NCBI RefSeq assembly: GCF_029714365.1 | Contig: NZ_CP121661.1 | Span: forward strand, 434,001-498,000 | Direction: 5' to 3' | Length of the DNA: 64,000 nt | Origin: Sinorhizobium terangae | GTDB lineage: Bacteria > Pseudomonadota > Alphaproteobacteria > Rhizobiales > Rhizobiaceae | Shown here: positions 7,868-16,565 of the stretch, piece after piece | How the letters are laid out: each line of letters starts with the position of its first letter | How positions within the stretch are numbered: the stretch's first letter is position 1 | Notes under the pieces: generated by a model | Told to the model about the DNA's origin: nothing | What the model saw: only the letters and a program-made list of their open reading frames with translations | The model's database searches: none | Position numbers and translations under genes: made by a program

Positions 7868-9203
7868 GATCGTGTCTCAGGGAGTGGTGTAACTTCCGGC
7901 AATGGGCCGTGTTTCCCGCGCGGGCCGGAGGGGATATCAGCGTGCGACTGCAGGCAGGCTGATTTGCGGATCATCGCTCATTGATGCCATTGTCTCAAGT
8001 GTCATGTACCTGGCACGCTGCACCGCCCATTCATCGTATTGCTTGAGCAGCAATGCGCCGACGAGACGGACGATGGCATCGTCGTTGGGAAAGATGCCAA
8101 CGACCTCGGTGCGTCGCTTGATTTCGCCATTGAGACGTTCGATCGGATTTGTCGAATGCAGCTTGGCCCGGTGCTCTTTCGGGAAGGTCATGTAGGCGAG
8201 CACATCCTCTTCGGCATCATCCATGATGGCGGCGAGCTTGGGCACTTTCGGCCGTATCTGGTCGGCGACGTTGCGCCACTGGGTGCTCGCAGCCTCCGAT
8301 GTATCGCGCCTGCCGCTCTTTCCGGCATGCGCCAGCACGTTCCTCATGAGGTGAACCCGGCATCTTCGCCAAGTGGCGCTGAGAACCTTGGTGACGGCGG
8401 CCTTGAGGCCCTCATGGGCATCGGAGACGACGAGCTTCACACCGCGCGGACCTCGACGCGTGAGCCTACGCAGGAATTCCGATCCAGATCGGCTCGGCTT
8501 CGGAAGTGCCGACTTCCATGCCAGAACCTCGCGCCGGCCATCGGTATTGACGCCGACGGCGATGATGACGGCAACGGAAACGATGCGGCCACCGCGCCGG
8601 ACCTTCAGATAGGTGGCATCGATCCAGAGATAGGGCCAATCGCCCTCGATGGGTCTTTCGAGGAAGGCCTTCACCTTGACATCGATCTCTTCGCACAGGC
8701 GGCTCACCTGGCTCTTGGAGATGCCGCTCATACCCATCGCCTTGACGAGATCGTCGACGGAACGCGTTGAGATGCCTTGGATGTAAGCTTCCTGGATAAC
8801 CGCCGCCAGAGCCTTCTCCGCCATGCGACGCGGCTCCAGAAAGCTCGGGAAATAGCTACCTTTGCGCAGCTTCGGAATGCGAAGCTCGACCGTTCCAGCC
8901 CGTGTCTCCCAGTCCCGGTCACGGTAGCCGTTGCGTTGGGCGAGCCGCATCGGGTTCTTCTCGCCGTAGCCAGCACCGGTCGCGCTGCCGATCTCCAGCT
9001 CCATCAGCCGCTCGGCCGCAAAGCCAATCATCTCGCGCAACAAATCCGCGTCGGCGCTCTTCTCAACAAGCGAGCGCACGTTCATCATCTCGTCGGTCAT
9101 CGGTGGTCTTTCCATCAGGTTGGTCTTGAACAACCCGACCCTGCCGGAAAAAACTGATGGCCACCTAATCCTCAGGACCCACACCACCTGACGGGACACG
9201 ATC
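7868..9203 (-). mobile_element. IS256-family insertion sequence (ISRm3-like)
   Basis: The element is about 1.34 kb. Imperfect inverted ends are visible: GATCGTGTCTCAGGGAGTGG starts at 7868, and the complement of the right end reads GATCGTGTCCCGTCAGGTGG. It carries one transposase gene. It sits inside istA, with the two halves of that gene on either side. The flanks TCGACCTG and TCGACCCG (7 of 8 equal) may be the target duplication, but the junction is not clean. Confidence 0.75.
7937..9100 (-). CDS. IS256-family transposase (probable internal deletion)
   Basis: A 387-residue mutator/IS256-type DDE transposase. The first part includes [22 protein letters not shown], a hallmark of the family, then [14 protein letters not shown] with the first catalytic Asp and [13 protein letters not shown] with the second. 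[16 protein letters not shown] near the C-terminus contains the glutamate region. From memory of the family, about 12-13 residues normally found between HAGKSGRR and the [10 protein letters not shown] region are absent here in frame, which would leave the protein short of the usual ~400. The start at 9100 (MTDEMMNV) is the family start. It may be inactive. Confidence 0.85.
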   Translation of the reverse strand: MTDEMMNVRSLVEKSADADLLREMIGFAAERLMELEIGSATGAGYGEKNPMRLAQRNGYRDRDWETRAGTVELRIPKLRKGSYFPSFLEPRRMAEKALAAVIQEAYIQGISTRSVDDLVKAMGMSGISKSQVSRLCEEIDVKVKAFLERPIEGDWPYLWIDATYLKVRRGGRIVSVAVIIAVGVNTDGRREVLAWKSALPKPSRSGSEFLRRLTRRGPRGVKLVVSDAHEGLKAAVTKVLSATWRRCRVHLMRNVLAHAGKSGRRDTSEAASTQWRNVADQIRPKVPKLAAIMDDAEEDVLAYMTFPKEHRAKLHSTNPIERLNGEIKRRTEVVGIFPNDDAIVRLVGALLLKQYDEWAVQRARYMTLETMASMSDDPQISLPAVAR

Positions 9204-9384
9204 TCGACCCGACCTGCGCCTGCTCGCCCGGCGGTGTCTCGAAGCGAACCTCAAATCCTTGCTCGCTCGGAGGCCGAGTGTCGCGCAAGCAGTCGGCAAG
9301 CGCCGTGTAGCCGCCGGTTCCGGTGAAGCCGCCCCTTTGTTCCGAGATGATTGCGCCCCGGAATCCAGGATGATCTCGCCCCAA
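9204..9384 (-). pseudogene. IS21-family istA remnant, upstream part
   Basis: The minus-strand translation contains GYTALADCLRDTRPPSEQGF and [11 protein letters not shown], matching the IstA region just before the DDE catalytic core. The frame is then cut by the IS256 element at 9203 and resumes at 7867. No matching istB is seen. Confidence 0.65.
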
Positions 9385-9588
9385 TGGGATGGGGTCTGCT
9401 GGCGGTGATCGTTGTCAGTTCATTCGCATAGTGAGTTAAGATTTCCGACGTTGATTTCGATGGAGACTCTCGCCGTTCAGATCGATGCGATGCGTGTTAG
9501 AAGCCCATCCGGTTAATTCTTGGAACGGCGACCGTCTCCGCACCGATGGACCGGCCCCGGGGTACTTTTGGTCGGCTTCCGACATTCT

Positions 9589-9604
9589 TGTCCGGCTTCT
9601 GACA
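9589..9604. promoter_or_regulatory. NifA upstream activator sequence for prx-rpoN2
   Basis: TGTCCGGCTTCTGACA, an exact TGT-N10-ACA, lies about 145 bp before the sigma54 promoter at 9747. Confidence 0.65.
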
Positions 9605-9746
9605 GGAAGGTTTGCGGCTACACGACGGGACACAAAGCCCCAAGCATGCAAACCCAGGTCTTGGCGAGGGCGAGGGCGCGGCCACCCTCCCGCGCAAACC
9701 AAGGCTGCTCCATGCAAGAGCAGTGCGCCTCCTGCATTCAATAACA

Positions 9747-9762
9747 TGGCATGGCAATTGCA
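9747..9762 (+). promoter_or_regulatory. sigma54 promoter of prx-rpoN2
   Basis: TGGCATGGCAATTGCA fits the -24/-12 consensus with exact spacing, about 90 bp upstream of the peroxiredoxin start. Rhizobial prxS-rpoN2 operons are known to be driven this way. Confidence 0.8.
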
Positions 9763-9850
9763 CGACGACCGGAATGTCGGTCGAAGGTCCGTACGCATCA
9801 GCCGCAATCGAGAGCGATGCGTCCGTTTTTCTAGTAGAGGAGCAATATTG

Positions 9851-10390
9851 ATGACTGTGAAAAAGAAGGTCCCGTTCGTCACTTTTCGGACGCGTGTTCG
9901 CGATGAGTCTATCGCGGGGCCAAACCCGTACCGGTGGGAAGACAAGACGTCCGACGACTATTTCAAGGGCAAGCGCGTCATCCTGTTCTCGCTGCCAGGT
10001 GCCTTCACGCCAACCTGCTCGACCTATCAACTGCCCGATTTCGAGGACCTTTACACCGAGTTCCAGAAGGAGCGCATTGACGAAATCTACTGTCTCTCCG
10101 TCAACGATGCATTCGTGATGAACGCCTGGAGCAGGGCTCAGGGGCTGAAAAAGGTCACGCTCATTCCCGACGGCTCGGGAGAATTCACGCGCAAGATGGG
10201 CATGCTGGTCGCCAAGGACAATCTCGGATTCGGAATGCGCTCCTGGCGCTACGCTGCCGTAATCAATGACGGCGTGATCGAGCAGTGGTTCGAGGAGGAA
10301 GGTTTCTCCGACAACTGCGAAGCCGATCCCTATGGCGTCTCTTCTCCGCAGAACGTTCTTGAACGGCTAAAGGCCCCCGCCGCCGCATGA
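9851..10390 (+). CDS. prxS: Peroxiredoxin (Prx5/AhpC-TSA type, symbiotic)
   Basis: A 179-residue thiol peroxidase that reduces H2O2 and organic hydroperoxides; in bacteroids it protects oxygen-sensitive fixation machinery. The catalytic motif PGAFTPTCSTYQLP holds the peroxidatic cysteine near residue 56, and the fold signature RVILFSLPGAFTPTC is that of Prx5-type enzymes. The start ATG at 9851 lies 11 bp after GTAGAGGAG and gives MTVKKKVPFV, as in rhizobial PrxS. It is followed by rpoN2 with a 73-bp gap, matching the prxS-rpoN2 operon known in Rhizobium etli. A sigma54 promoter and NifA site lie upstream. Confidence 0.88.
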   Translation: MTVKKKVPFVTFRTRVRDESIAGPNPYRWEDKTSDDYFKGKRVILFSLPGAFTPTCSTYQLPDFEDLYTEFQKERIDEIYCLSVNDAFVMNAWSRAQGLKKVTLIPDGSGEFTRKMGMLVAKDNLGFGMRSWRYAAVINDGVIEQWFEEEGFSDNCEADPYGVSSPQNVLERLKAPAAA

Positions 10391-10463
10391 CCTAAAGGAG
10401 CCAACGTCCCGCAGCTACCATTACGCACAGCCCAGTAGTCGCTCGACAGGAGTTTCGCTCTAC

Positions 10464-11903
10464 ATGGAGTCCGTTGTAAGCCTTCTTCAACGCCAGCAGC
10501 AATCGCTGGTTATGACGCCGCAACTCATCGCGTCGATACGCTTGTTGCAACTGGCGCATGCCGAACTGCATCAGTTCGTCGAGCAGGAAATAGAGAAGAA
10601 CCCGTTCCTCGAGTTGGCGTCAAACGACTGTGCGACGGCGGGCGATCTGTCGCCGGTCTCGGGGGGAGACCCGAACATCGGCGCGCGCGAAAAAGACGGT
10701 GACGTGCCGATGAGGGCCGAGACCACGGAACTGCTCAGGCAATGGAAATCAATCCGCGACACAGCCAATGTTGCCGCGGGGGAAAGGCCCGCCCTCGAAG
10801 AGTTTGCCGCCTCGACGGAAACATTGCACGACCATGTCTCTCGTCAGGTGGCGCTTACTGGATTCACCCCAAAGGAGCGGCTGATCGCTAGCCAGCTTAC
10901 CGATCATCTGGAAGATACTGGGTATATTCATGTAGACCTTTTGGAACTGGCCCGGAGGCTGAATGTCGCAGAGGCCGATGTAGAGCGGGTTCTCGGAACC
11001 TTGCAGCTCTTTGATCCACCGGGAATATTCGCACGAACTCTCAGCGAATGCCTCGAGATACAACTGCGCCAGCGAGACCGTTTCGATCCCGCGATGGCAG
11101 CATTGGTTGCCAATCTTGAGATGCTGGCGCAACGCGATTTTCAGGCACTGAAGCGCCAATGTGGTGTCGATGAGGACGACATTCTCGACATGTTGCATGA
11201 AATCCGTACCCTCGATCCAAAGCCTGGAAACCGATACCAATCCGGAGGTCCGGACTATATCATACCCGACGTCTGGGTCCTGCCCTCACCCGGAGGTGGA
11301 TGGCAAATCGAGCTTAATCCGGACATGCTGCCCAAAGTGCTGATTAATCAGACCTATTTTGCCGAAGTCTCTCGGCTGACGGCACACAATTCAGAAGATC
11401 AGGCATTCCTCAACGAATGCTTCCAAAACGCAAGCTGGCTAGTTCGCAGCCTCGATCAGCGCGCCAAGACGATCCTCAAGGTAGCGACTGAAATCGTTCG
11501 CCAGCAGGATGTGTTTCTGGAACATGGCATCGCGCATCTTCGGCCTCTCAATCTTAAGACCGTCGCTGACGCGATTGACATGCACGAGTCTACTGTAAGT
11601 CGGGTGACATCCAACAAGTACATGCTCACTCCGCGCGGCGTCTTCGAATTAAAGTATTTTTTCACAGTCGCAATCGCCTCCTCCCAAGGCGGCGAGGCAC
11701 ACTCCGCCGAAGCTGTCCGCCATAGCATCAAGGCAATGATCACCGCAGAAACACTCGATCATGTGCTTTCAGACGAGGAGATCGCGGCCCAACTCAGGAA
11801 AACGGGTATCGACATCGCGCGCCGCACCATCACAAAATATCGAGAGGCGATGAACATCCCCACCTCCGTGCAACGCCGCCGGGAAAAGCGGCTGGGCCTT
11901 TAA
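10464..11903 (+). CDS. rpoN2: RNA polymerase sigma-54 factor (second copy)
   Basis: A 479-residue sigma54. Region I is glutamine-rich at the N-terminus (LLQRQQQSLVMTPQL...IRLLQL), followed by an acidic region II. The core-binding region III includes DPPGIFARTLSECLEIQLRQ, the helix-turn-helix includes MHESTVSRVTSNKYMLTPRGVFELKYFF, and the RpoN box reads ARRTITKYREAMNIPTS near the C-terminus. AGGAG lies before the ATG at 10464. It directs RNA polymerase to the -24/-12 promoters found across this window. As the gene sits behind its own sigma54/NifA promoter, it forms a positive loop with NifA in symbiosis. Confidence 0.97.
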   Translation: MESVVSLLQRQQQSLVMTPQLIASIRLLQLAHAELHQFVEQEIEKNPFLELASNDCATAGDLSPVSGGDPNIGAREKDGDVPMRAETTELLRQWKSIRDTANVAAGERPALEEFAASTETLHDHVSRQVALTGFTPKERLIASQLTDHLEDTGYIHVDLLELARRLNVAEADVERVLGTLQLFDPPGIFARTLSECLEIQLRQRDRFDPAMAALVANLEMLAQRDFQALKRQCGVDEDDILDMLHEIRTLDPKPGNRYQSGGPDYIIPDVWVLPSPGGGWQIELNPDMLPKVLINQTYFAEVSRLTAHNSEDQAFLNECFQNASWLVRSLDQRAKTILKVATEIVRQQDVFLEHGIAHLRPLNLKTVADAIDMHESTVSRVTSNKYMLTPRGVFELKYFFTVAIASSQGGEAHSAEAVRHSIKAMITAETLDHVLSDEEIAAQLRKTGIDIARRTITKYREAMNIPTSVQRRREKRLGL

Positions 11904-11948
11904 TGGCGATCAAGCCCTGGCGGCCTCGTACCGCCCGCGAAAGCGGCT

Positions 11949-12644
11949 CTAGTCCAAATCGGTCCCGCTCTTGATCGGTGCAAGGCGGCTCTCGCCCTCT
12001 TCCGAGCCAAAGCAACCCTTGAACTCGTGGCATTCCCGGCAACTGGGCGCTGCACAAAGCGAAAAACCCTCAGCCTCGCAGAGCTTGGAATAGAGATACT
12101 TCTTCCATTTCATGTTTCCGGTGTTGCCGGCCGCCAGGTTCGGGAAGTGCGTGGCAAGCAAGCGGCTGAGCTCGGACCGGTCGAAGAGGCCGAGGTCCTG
12201 CCAGAGATGGTCATTGCGCAAGGCACGCCGGGCGATGATCTTGGCAAAACGGGCGCTCGCGGGGTCGCCCGGCCGCGCATGCGTTAGAAGCAGTCCGCGC
12301 AGAAGTTCCTCCTCCGTACCAATCTCGGGATCGGTCACCTCTTCCAAGGAGAAGCCGTGGATAAGGCTTGTGGGAAAACTGCGGGTCAGGATATCCAACA
12401 ACTCGACGCGCGAAAGACCGGTTGCCTCGGTCGCCGTCGCCTCGCCGGCCTCGATCTCCTCGAGCGCACGCGAAAGGACACAGGCAAGCACATGTTCGTC
12501 GAAGTCCATCTCGAGGTCCATACGAGGCCATCCGCCGGTGCTGGGCGACTGTGAGTGTCGTTGCCGACTGGGCCGATAGGATATTCGCACTCCGCGGGTG
12601 ATGCCCGTTCCCGAGAAAACGCGGATCTGACGCAGGTCTGACAT
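11949..12644 (-). CDS. nifQ: NifQ, molybdenum donor for FeMo-cofactor synthesis
   Basis: A 231-residue protein. The C-terminal cysteine cluster reads LCAAPSCRECHEFKGCFG, preceded by MKWKKYLYSKLCEAEGF, which is the NifQ signature for an Fe-S/Mo-binding protein that feeds molybdenum to NifEN/NifH. An ATG at 12710 is in frame, but the sigma54-like promoter at 12719-12734 would start transcription near it. The ATG at 12644, with GGAAGGA upstream, is therefore preferred. The gene converges on rpoN2 with a 45-bp gap. Confidence 0.9.
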   Translation of the reverse strand: MSDLRQIRVFSGTGITRGVRISYRPSRQRHSQSPSTGGWPRMDLEMDFDEHVLACVLSRALEEIEAGEATATEATGLSRVELLDILTRSFPTSLIHGFSLEEVTDPEIGTEEELLRGLLLTHARPGDPASARFAKIIARRALRNDHLWQDLGLFDRSELSRLLATHFPNLAAGNTGNMKWKKYLYSKLCEAEGFSLCAAPSCRECHEFKGCFGSEEGESRLAPIKSGTDLD

Positions 12645-12718
12645 GGTGCTTGTCCTTCCATTCCCATCGACCGATGTCATATCGGTCGGCAGCTCCAGCC
12701 GCCTTGTCACACGGGACC

Positions 12719-12734
12719 TTCAAAACTCGTGCCA
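12719..12734 (-). promoter_or_regulatory. sigma54-like promoter of nifQ (imperfect -12)
   Basis: The minus strand reads TGGCACGAGTTTTGAA. The -24 TGGCAC is perfect and the -12 reads TTGA instead of TTGC. Two NifA sites lie 85 and 155 bp upstream. Confidence 0.5.
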
Positions 12735-12819
12735 GCTGCGTAGCAAAGCTCTCGGAACTGATTCCGAGATGTATTCAACAACTTAAATGAGCATGCAGCA
12801 GAAAATGGATCGAATACGA

Positions 12820-12835
12820 TGTCTCGGAATCGACA
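12820..12835. promoter_or_regulatory. NifA upstream activator sequence (nifQ side)
   Basis: TGTCTCGGAATCGACA is an exact TGT-N10-ACA in the divergent region between nifQ and the Ntn-hydrolase gene. Confidence 0.6.
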
Positions 12836-12890
12836 AAAGCCGACAGCGCCCGTGTCCTCTTGCACCGAATACGATCGTCTAGAAGAGGCC

Positions 12891-12906
12891 TGTCGGCATC
12901 CTAACA
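12891..12906. promoter_or_regulatory. NifA upstream activator sequence (Ntn-hydrolase side)
   Basis: TGTCGGCATCCTAACA is a second exact TGT-N10-ACA in the same divergent region, about 50 bp before the sigma54 promoter at 12957. Confidence 0.6.
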
Positions 12907-12956
12907 CGGACCGGGAGTCCCGAGCGCGCTTTCGATCACGGGAGCTGGGCGCTGCT

Positions 12957-12972
12957 TGGTATGATCCTTGCA
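12957..12972 (+). promoter_or_regulatory. sigma54 promoter facing the Ntn-hydrolase gene
   Basis: TGGTATGATCCTTGCA has GG and GC at the exact -24/-12 spacing, about 105 bp before the ATG at 13077. Confidence 0.6.
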
Positions 12973-13076
12973 ACTGACACTCGAGGCAGACGCAAGCGCT
13001 GTGGCTTCAGTCGAGCTGATTGCCGCGACAATCAACATCCAGAAGGCTGGAATAGCCCATATGAGGAGCACAGCGG

Positions 13077-13622
13077 ATGACGTGCATTGTCGGTTTAATC
13101 GACAACGGGTCAGTTCACATTGGCGGCGACAGCGCTGGCGTGGCCGGCCATTCCCTTACCATCCGGGCCGATCGGAAGGTCTTCCGCAAGCAGGACTTCA
13201 TCTTCGGTTTTACGACCTCGTTCAGGATGGGCCAGTTGTTGGCGCATTCCTTCGAGCTGCCAAAAAGGCATGCCGATACTGATGTCTACGCTTTTATGGT
13301 AACCGACTTTGTGAACGGGCTCCGCCAATGTCTGCGAGATGGTGGCTACGCACAGCGGCAGTACGAAGCCGAGCGTGGTGGCATCTTCCTTGTCGGCTAT
13401 GCCGGACGGCTCTTCAAAATCGGTTGCGACTATCAGGTTGGCGAGGCCGTAGATGGCTTTGACGCCTGTGGATGCGGACAAGAAATAGCACTGGGCGCGC
13501 TTTTTGCCCGCTCCCACTCTCCGCCTCGCGAAAGATTAGCAATAGCTCTCAATGCGGCTGAGCGTTTTTCTACCGGTGTACGCGGCCCGTTTCACTTCGA
13601 GACGCTGGACTCGGCCGAGTGA
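13077..13622 (+). CDS. Proteasome-beta/HslV-like Ntn hydrolase
   Basis: A 181-residue protein resembling the proteasome-type peptidase fold. It begins MTCIVGLIDNGSVHIGGDSAG, where Thr2 (or Cys3) could be the N-terminal nucleophile and GGDSAG corresponds to the conserved Asp17 region. DRKVFRKQDFIFGFTTSFR matches the lysine-33 region of beta subunits. AGGAGCAC lies just before the ATG. No ATPase partner (HslU/Mpa) is nearby. The sigma54 promoter and two NifA sites upstream suggest expression with nif genes. The substrate is unknown, and a secondary role in turnover of nodule proteins is only speculation. Confidence 0.75.
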   Translation: MTCIVGLIDNGSVHIGGDSAGVAGHSLTIRADRKVFRKQDFIFGFTTSFRMGQLLAHSFELPKRHADTDVYAFMVTDFVNGLRQCLRDGGYAQRQYEAERGGIFLVGYAGRLFKIGCDYQVGEAVDGFDACGCGQEIALGALFARSHSPPRERLAIALNAAERFSTGVRGPFHFETLDSAE

Positions 13623-13836
13623 AGAGATCGATGCGCAAGGCCGAACCTTACGGCACACAAGGTCTACGTTAATTGTCAAACACCGGCCGCACCTGGCGGC
13701 CCCTTCGCGCACCTGACAGCGCCGCGGAAGGCCCTGGCGAGTCGAAGACCAGCATCTGTAGGCAAACCACACGACGGTACGGGTTTCAAAGCGAATTGGC
13801 CGGCCTCCGCACCCCATATTGTCCCATGTTCGACGA

Positions 13837-13852
13837 TGTCGGACACGGGACA
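13837..13852. promoter_or_regulatory. NifA upstream activator sequence for iscN operon
   Basis: TGTCGGACACGGGACA is an exact TGT-N10-ACA, 45 bp upstream of the sigma54 promoter. Confidence 0.65.
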
Positions 13853-13896
13853 CTAGAGTGTTAAAGCATGATGTTGTTTATACATGCTTTTCTCCT

Positions 13897-13912
13897 TGGC
13901 ACGGTGGTTGCT
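13897..13912 (+). promoter_or_regulatory. sigma54 promoter of iscN-nifS
   Basis: TGGCACGGTGGTTGCT is a near-perfect -24/-12 element 45 bp before the iscN ATG. Confidence 0.85.
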
Positions 13913-13956
13913 CGGTTACCCCGCTAAACCCCTTCGGAATGAGGAGAAACCATCGC

Positions 13957-14277
13957 ATGATCACGCTCACCGAGAATGCCGTCGCCGGCATGAAAGCTGC
14001 GCTTTCCCGAGCCCCCGAGCCGGTGGAAGGTTTTCGCATCATGGTCCAGGCAGGCGGCTGCGCGGGCTTCAAATACGTCATGGGAATGGAAAGCTTGGCG
14101 CGTGAGGGCGACGTGGTCATCGAGACAGATGGGGTTACGGTGTTCGTGGACGCAGGTTCGCAACCCCAAATTGCCGGTATGACCGTCGACTTCGTCACCG
14201 GGGTCGATTCCTCCGGGTTTGTCTTCGACAATCCAAACGCGCGAGAGAAGTGCTCCTGCGGCAAGTCCTTTGGCTGA
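13957..14277 (+). CDS. iscN: IscA/HesB-type Fe-S assembly protein
   Basis: A 106-residue A-type Fe-S carrier. The three conserved cysteines are present: GGCAGFKY near residue 35 and the C-terminal CSCGKSF. The upstream ATG at 13819 is rejected because it would start before the sigma54 promoter; GAGGAG lies before the ATG at 13957. In R. etli the iscN gene leads the iscN-nifU-nifS operon, and the same order is seen here except that nifU is decayed. It probably serves as the Fe-S scaffold or carrier with NifS. Confidence 0.9.
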   Translation: MITLTENAVAGMKAALSRAPEPVEGFRIMVQAGGCAGFKYVMGMESLAREGDVVIETDGVTVFVDAGSQPQIAGMTVDFVTGVDSSGFVFDNPNAREKCSCGKSFG

Positions 14278-14289
14278 TCACCTGACATA

Positions 14290-15100
14290 GTGAGCGAACC
14301 TATGTGGGACTATTGGGAAATGGTCGGGGAATACTTTTTAAACGCGATGAATGCCGGCGTTCTCAAGGCCGCTGCGACCGGCGCCATCTCCTGCAGCAAA
14401 ACGCTTGAACTGATGACCACAGTCGATCCTGTTGCCGAAGCGGTCACAGCCGCGAAATCCCAGTCTTTGCGTTGCAGCTCTGCGATCCCCTCTTCGTCAG
14501 TGATTGCCGAACTCATCATTGGAACGACTGCCGACGAAGCGCACCGCCTCATCCATCGGGTGAAAGCGGGGTTCATCGACGGCCAGCCGCCGAACAGAAC
14601 GCACCGTTCGGATGTGAATTTTACCAGGAGCGCCGATTTCCGCGGCAGGGGACGCTCCTGGGATCACGAGCCAGGCGCCCTCGTCTGCAAAGGCTTTGGT
14701 GTCGATAAAGGCGTGATCAGAAAGGCATCCGTATCAACTGCCTCACTGCCAGCGAGCGGGCCATTTGCGACACGAAGCCTGTTGGCGGCTGGGGCGCGGG
14801 CTCCAAAGCGGTGGAGCAAATGCTTGTCGGCGGCCATGCAGCAATGTTCACGGAAGGCGCCACGACGTGAGAGGAGGCCTGTACGCAAAACAAAGGCCGC
14901 CGTCGATACGGCAAATTCGGCTTGTCGGAAAGCTGTCAAGGGCATGCGTTCACCTGAGGGCTGCGGGGGCTGCAGCCTTGTCAACGTCGGCCATGATCAA
15001 GCTCCCTCACCCCGCCGCGCGCCTCGATCCCGTGTCTGCAGGCCTCGGTCATCATCAACTGCACGCGCAAGCAGGGCGGCAGAGCACATGAATGTTCACG
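14290..15100 (+). pseudogene. nifU: Decayed nifU
   Basis: The N-terminal reading MWDYWEMVGEYFLNAMNAG, SCSKTLELMTTVDP and RCSSAIPSSSVIAELI aligns by eye with the IscU-like domain of NifU (MWDYSEKVKEHF..., SCGDAL, GCGSAIASSS). The third scaffold cysteine (MHCS in NifU) reads THRS. After about residue 117 the frame loses similarity. A NifU-like C-terminal piece (YAKQRPPSIRQIRLVGKL, then HLRAAG) appears in another frame at about 14880-14960. At least one frameshift and several key losses make a working NifU unlikely. It lies between intact iscN and nifS. Confidence 0.75.
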
Positions 15101-15128
15101 TCATTCCTCGCCCCCCGAGAATGCAGCC

Positions 15129-16322
15129 ATGAGATCTATCTATCTCGATAACAACGCAACGACACGGGTCGATCCGGAAGTGGTTGAAGCCATGCTGCCA
15201 TTCTTCACGGATCAATTCGGAAATCCCTCTTCGACGCACGCTTTCGGCTCCTCCGTCGGCGTGGCGGTGAGAAGGGCGCGCCAGCAGTTGCAAGCGCTGA
15301 TCGGCGCAGAGTTCGATTATGAGATCGCATTCACCTCGGGCGGGACGGAAAGCGACACTACGGCGATCCTTTCGGCGCTAGAGGTGATGCCTGAGCGCAC
15401 AGAGATCGTGACTTCCGCCGTCGAGCATCCGGCCGTGCTGACACTCTGCGCGCACCTTGAGATAACCCGCGGCGTCAAGGTGCACCGCATTCCGGTGGAT
15501 CACTATGGCCGACTCGACCTCGATGCCTACAGGGCCGCCCTCACCGCGCATGTAGCAATCGTTTCGCTCATGTGGGCGAATAACGAGACCGGTACAATCT
15601 TTCCCGTGGTTCAGCTTGCCGCGCAAGCCAAGCTGGTCGGTGCCCTTTTTCATACAGACGCGGTCCAGGCGGTCGGGAAGATTCCAATAGACCTTAAATC
15701 GACTGCAATCGACATGCTTTCGCTCTCCAGCCATAAGCTGCACGGTCCAAAAGGGATCGGCGCGCTCTACGTAAAACGCGGCGTACGCTTCCGCTCGCTG
15801 ATCAAGGGGGGGCATCAGGAGCGCGGCAGGCGCGCGGGTACAGAGAATACACCCGGCATAGTCGGACTCGGCAAAGCGGCCGAACTTGCCTCAAAATTCA
15901 TGGATGACGAGAACACACGGGTAAAAGCGCTCCGAGACCGCCTGGAGAAAGGCGTTCTCCAGCGTGTTCCAGACGCCTTCGTCACCGGCGATCCGCTGGA
16001 CCGGTTGCCGAACACCGCGAACATCGCCTTCGAACACGCCGAAGGCGGTGGCATGCTGCGTCTACTCAATCGCCATGGCATCGCCTGCTCCTCCGGCTCG
16101 GCCTGCAGCTCCGGCTCGCTGGAATCGAGCCATGTCCTGCGCGCGATGAATATTCCTCAAACGGCGGCACAAGGGACAGTGCGGTTCTCCTTCTCACGCG
16201 ACAACGGCGAGGAGGATGTCGACCGGGTGCTCGAAGTCATGCCCGGAATCGTGGAGGAGATGCGTGACACTCCCCGTCGTAAGGCACGTGCAGAAGACCA
16301 CAATCCGGATAAGGCAAGATAG
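15129..16322 (+). CDS. nifS: Cysteine desulfurase NifS
   Basis: A 397-residue class V aminotransferase-fold enzyme that releases sulfur from cysteine for nitrogenase Fe-S clusters. It starts MRSIYLDNNATTRVDPEV, typical of NifS. The PLP lysine lies in LSSHKLHGPKG, about residue 202, and the catalytic cysteine loop is GIACSSGSACSSGSLE near residue 325. GGHQERGRRAGTENTPGI is also conserved. The length matches the family. It follows the nifU remnant and is probably cotranscribed from the sigma54 promoter at 13897. Confidence 0.96.
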   Translation: MRSIYLDNNATTRVDPEVVEAMLPFFTDQFGNPSSTHAFGSSVGVAVRRARQQLQALIGAEFDYEIAFTSGGTESDTTAILSALEVMPERTEIVTSAVEHPAVLTLCAHLEITRGVKVHRIPVDHYGRLDLDAYRAALTAHVAIVSLMWANNETGTIFPVVQLAAQAKLVGALFHTDAVQAVGKIPIDLKSTAIDMLSLSSHKLHGPKGIGALYVKRGVRFRSLIKGGHQERGRRAGTENTPGIVGLGKAAELASKFMDDENTRVKALRDRLEKGVLQRVPDAFVTGDPLDRLPNTANIAFEHAEGGGMLRLLNRHGIACSSGSACSSGSLESSHVLRAMNIPQTAAQGTVRFSFSRDNGEEDVDRVLEVMPGIVEEMRDTPRRKARAEDHNPDKAR

Positions 16323-16565
16323 AAGATGCGGCCGCCGCTCATGAAGCCTTCACTCTTTCGACCCTGCGACGGCGAGCACGCGCCTGGTGTCGCCTTCGCT
16401 ACGGCAGAACAGTTGGGGCTTGCCGTATCTCTCGCTTCAGCCGGCGTCCCGGCTGCCGACCCGATCGCTCGCCAGCCAACCGCATCACCTCCCTCGAAGC
16501 GCGCACTTTACGGCTGAAGCTCAGATGCGGGAACACACTTGAGACCACCGGTTGGGAGAATGGGA

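Larger units (their letters stand above)
9385..9850. other. Leader region of the prx-rpoN2 operon
   Basis: No gene is seen in these 466 bp. The stretch holds the NifA site (9589-9604) and sigma54 promoter (9747-9762) that face the peroxiredoxin gene. Confidence 0.6.
13623..13956. other. Leader of the iscN-nifS operon
   Basis: These 334 bp hold no gene. They contain the NifA site at 13837-13852 and the sigma54 promoter at 13897-13912. Confidence 0.6.

Noticed and set aside
16326..16517. 63-codon ORF between nifS and nifW
   Set aside because: It has no recognisable product and only weak start signals; left unannotated.
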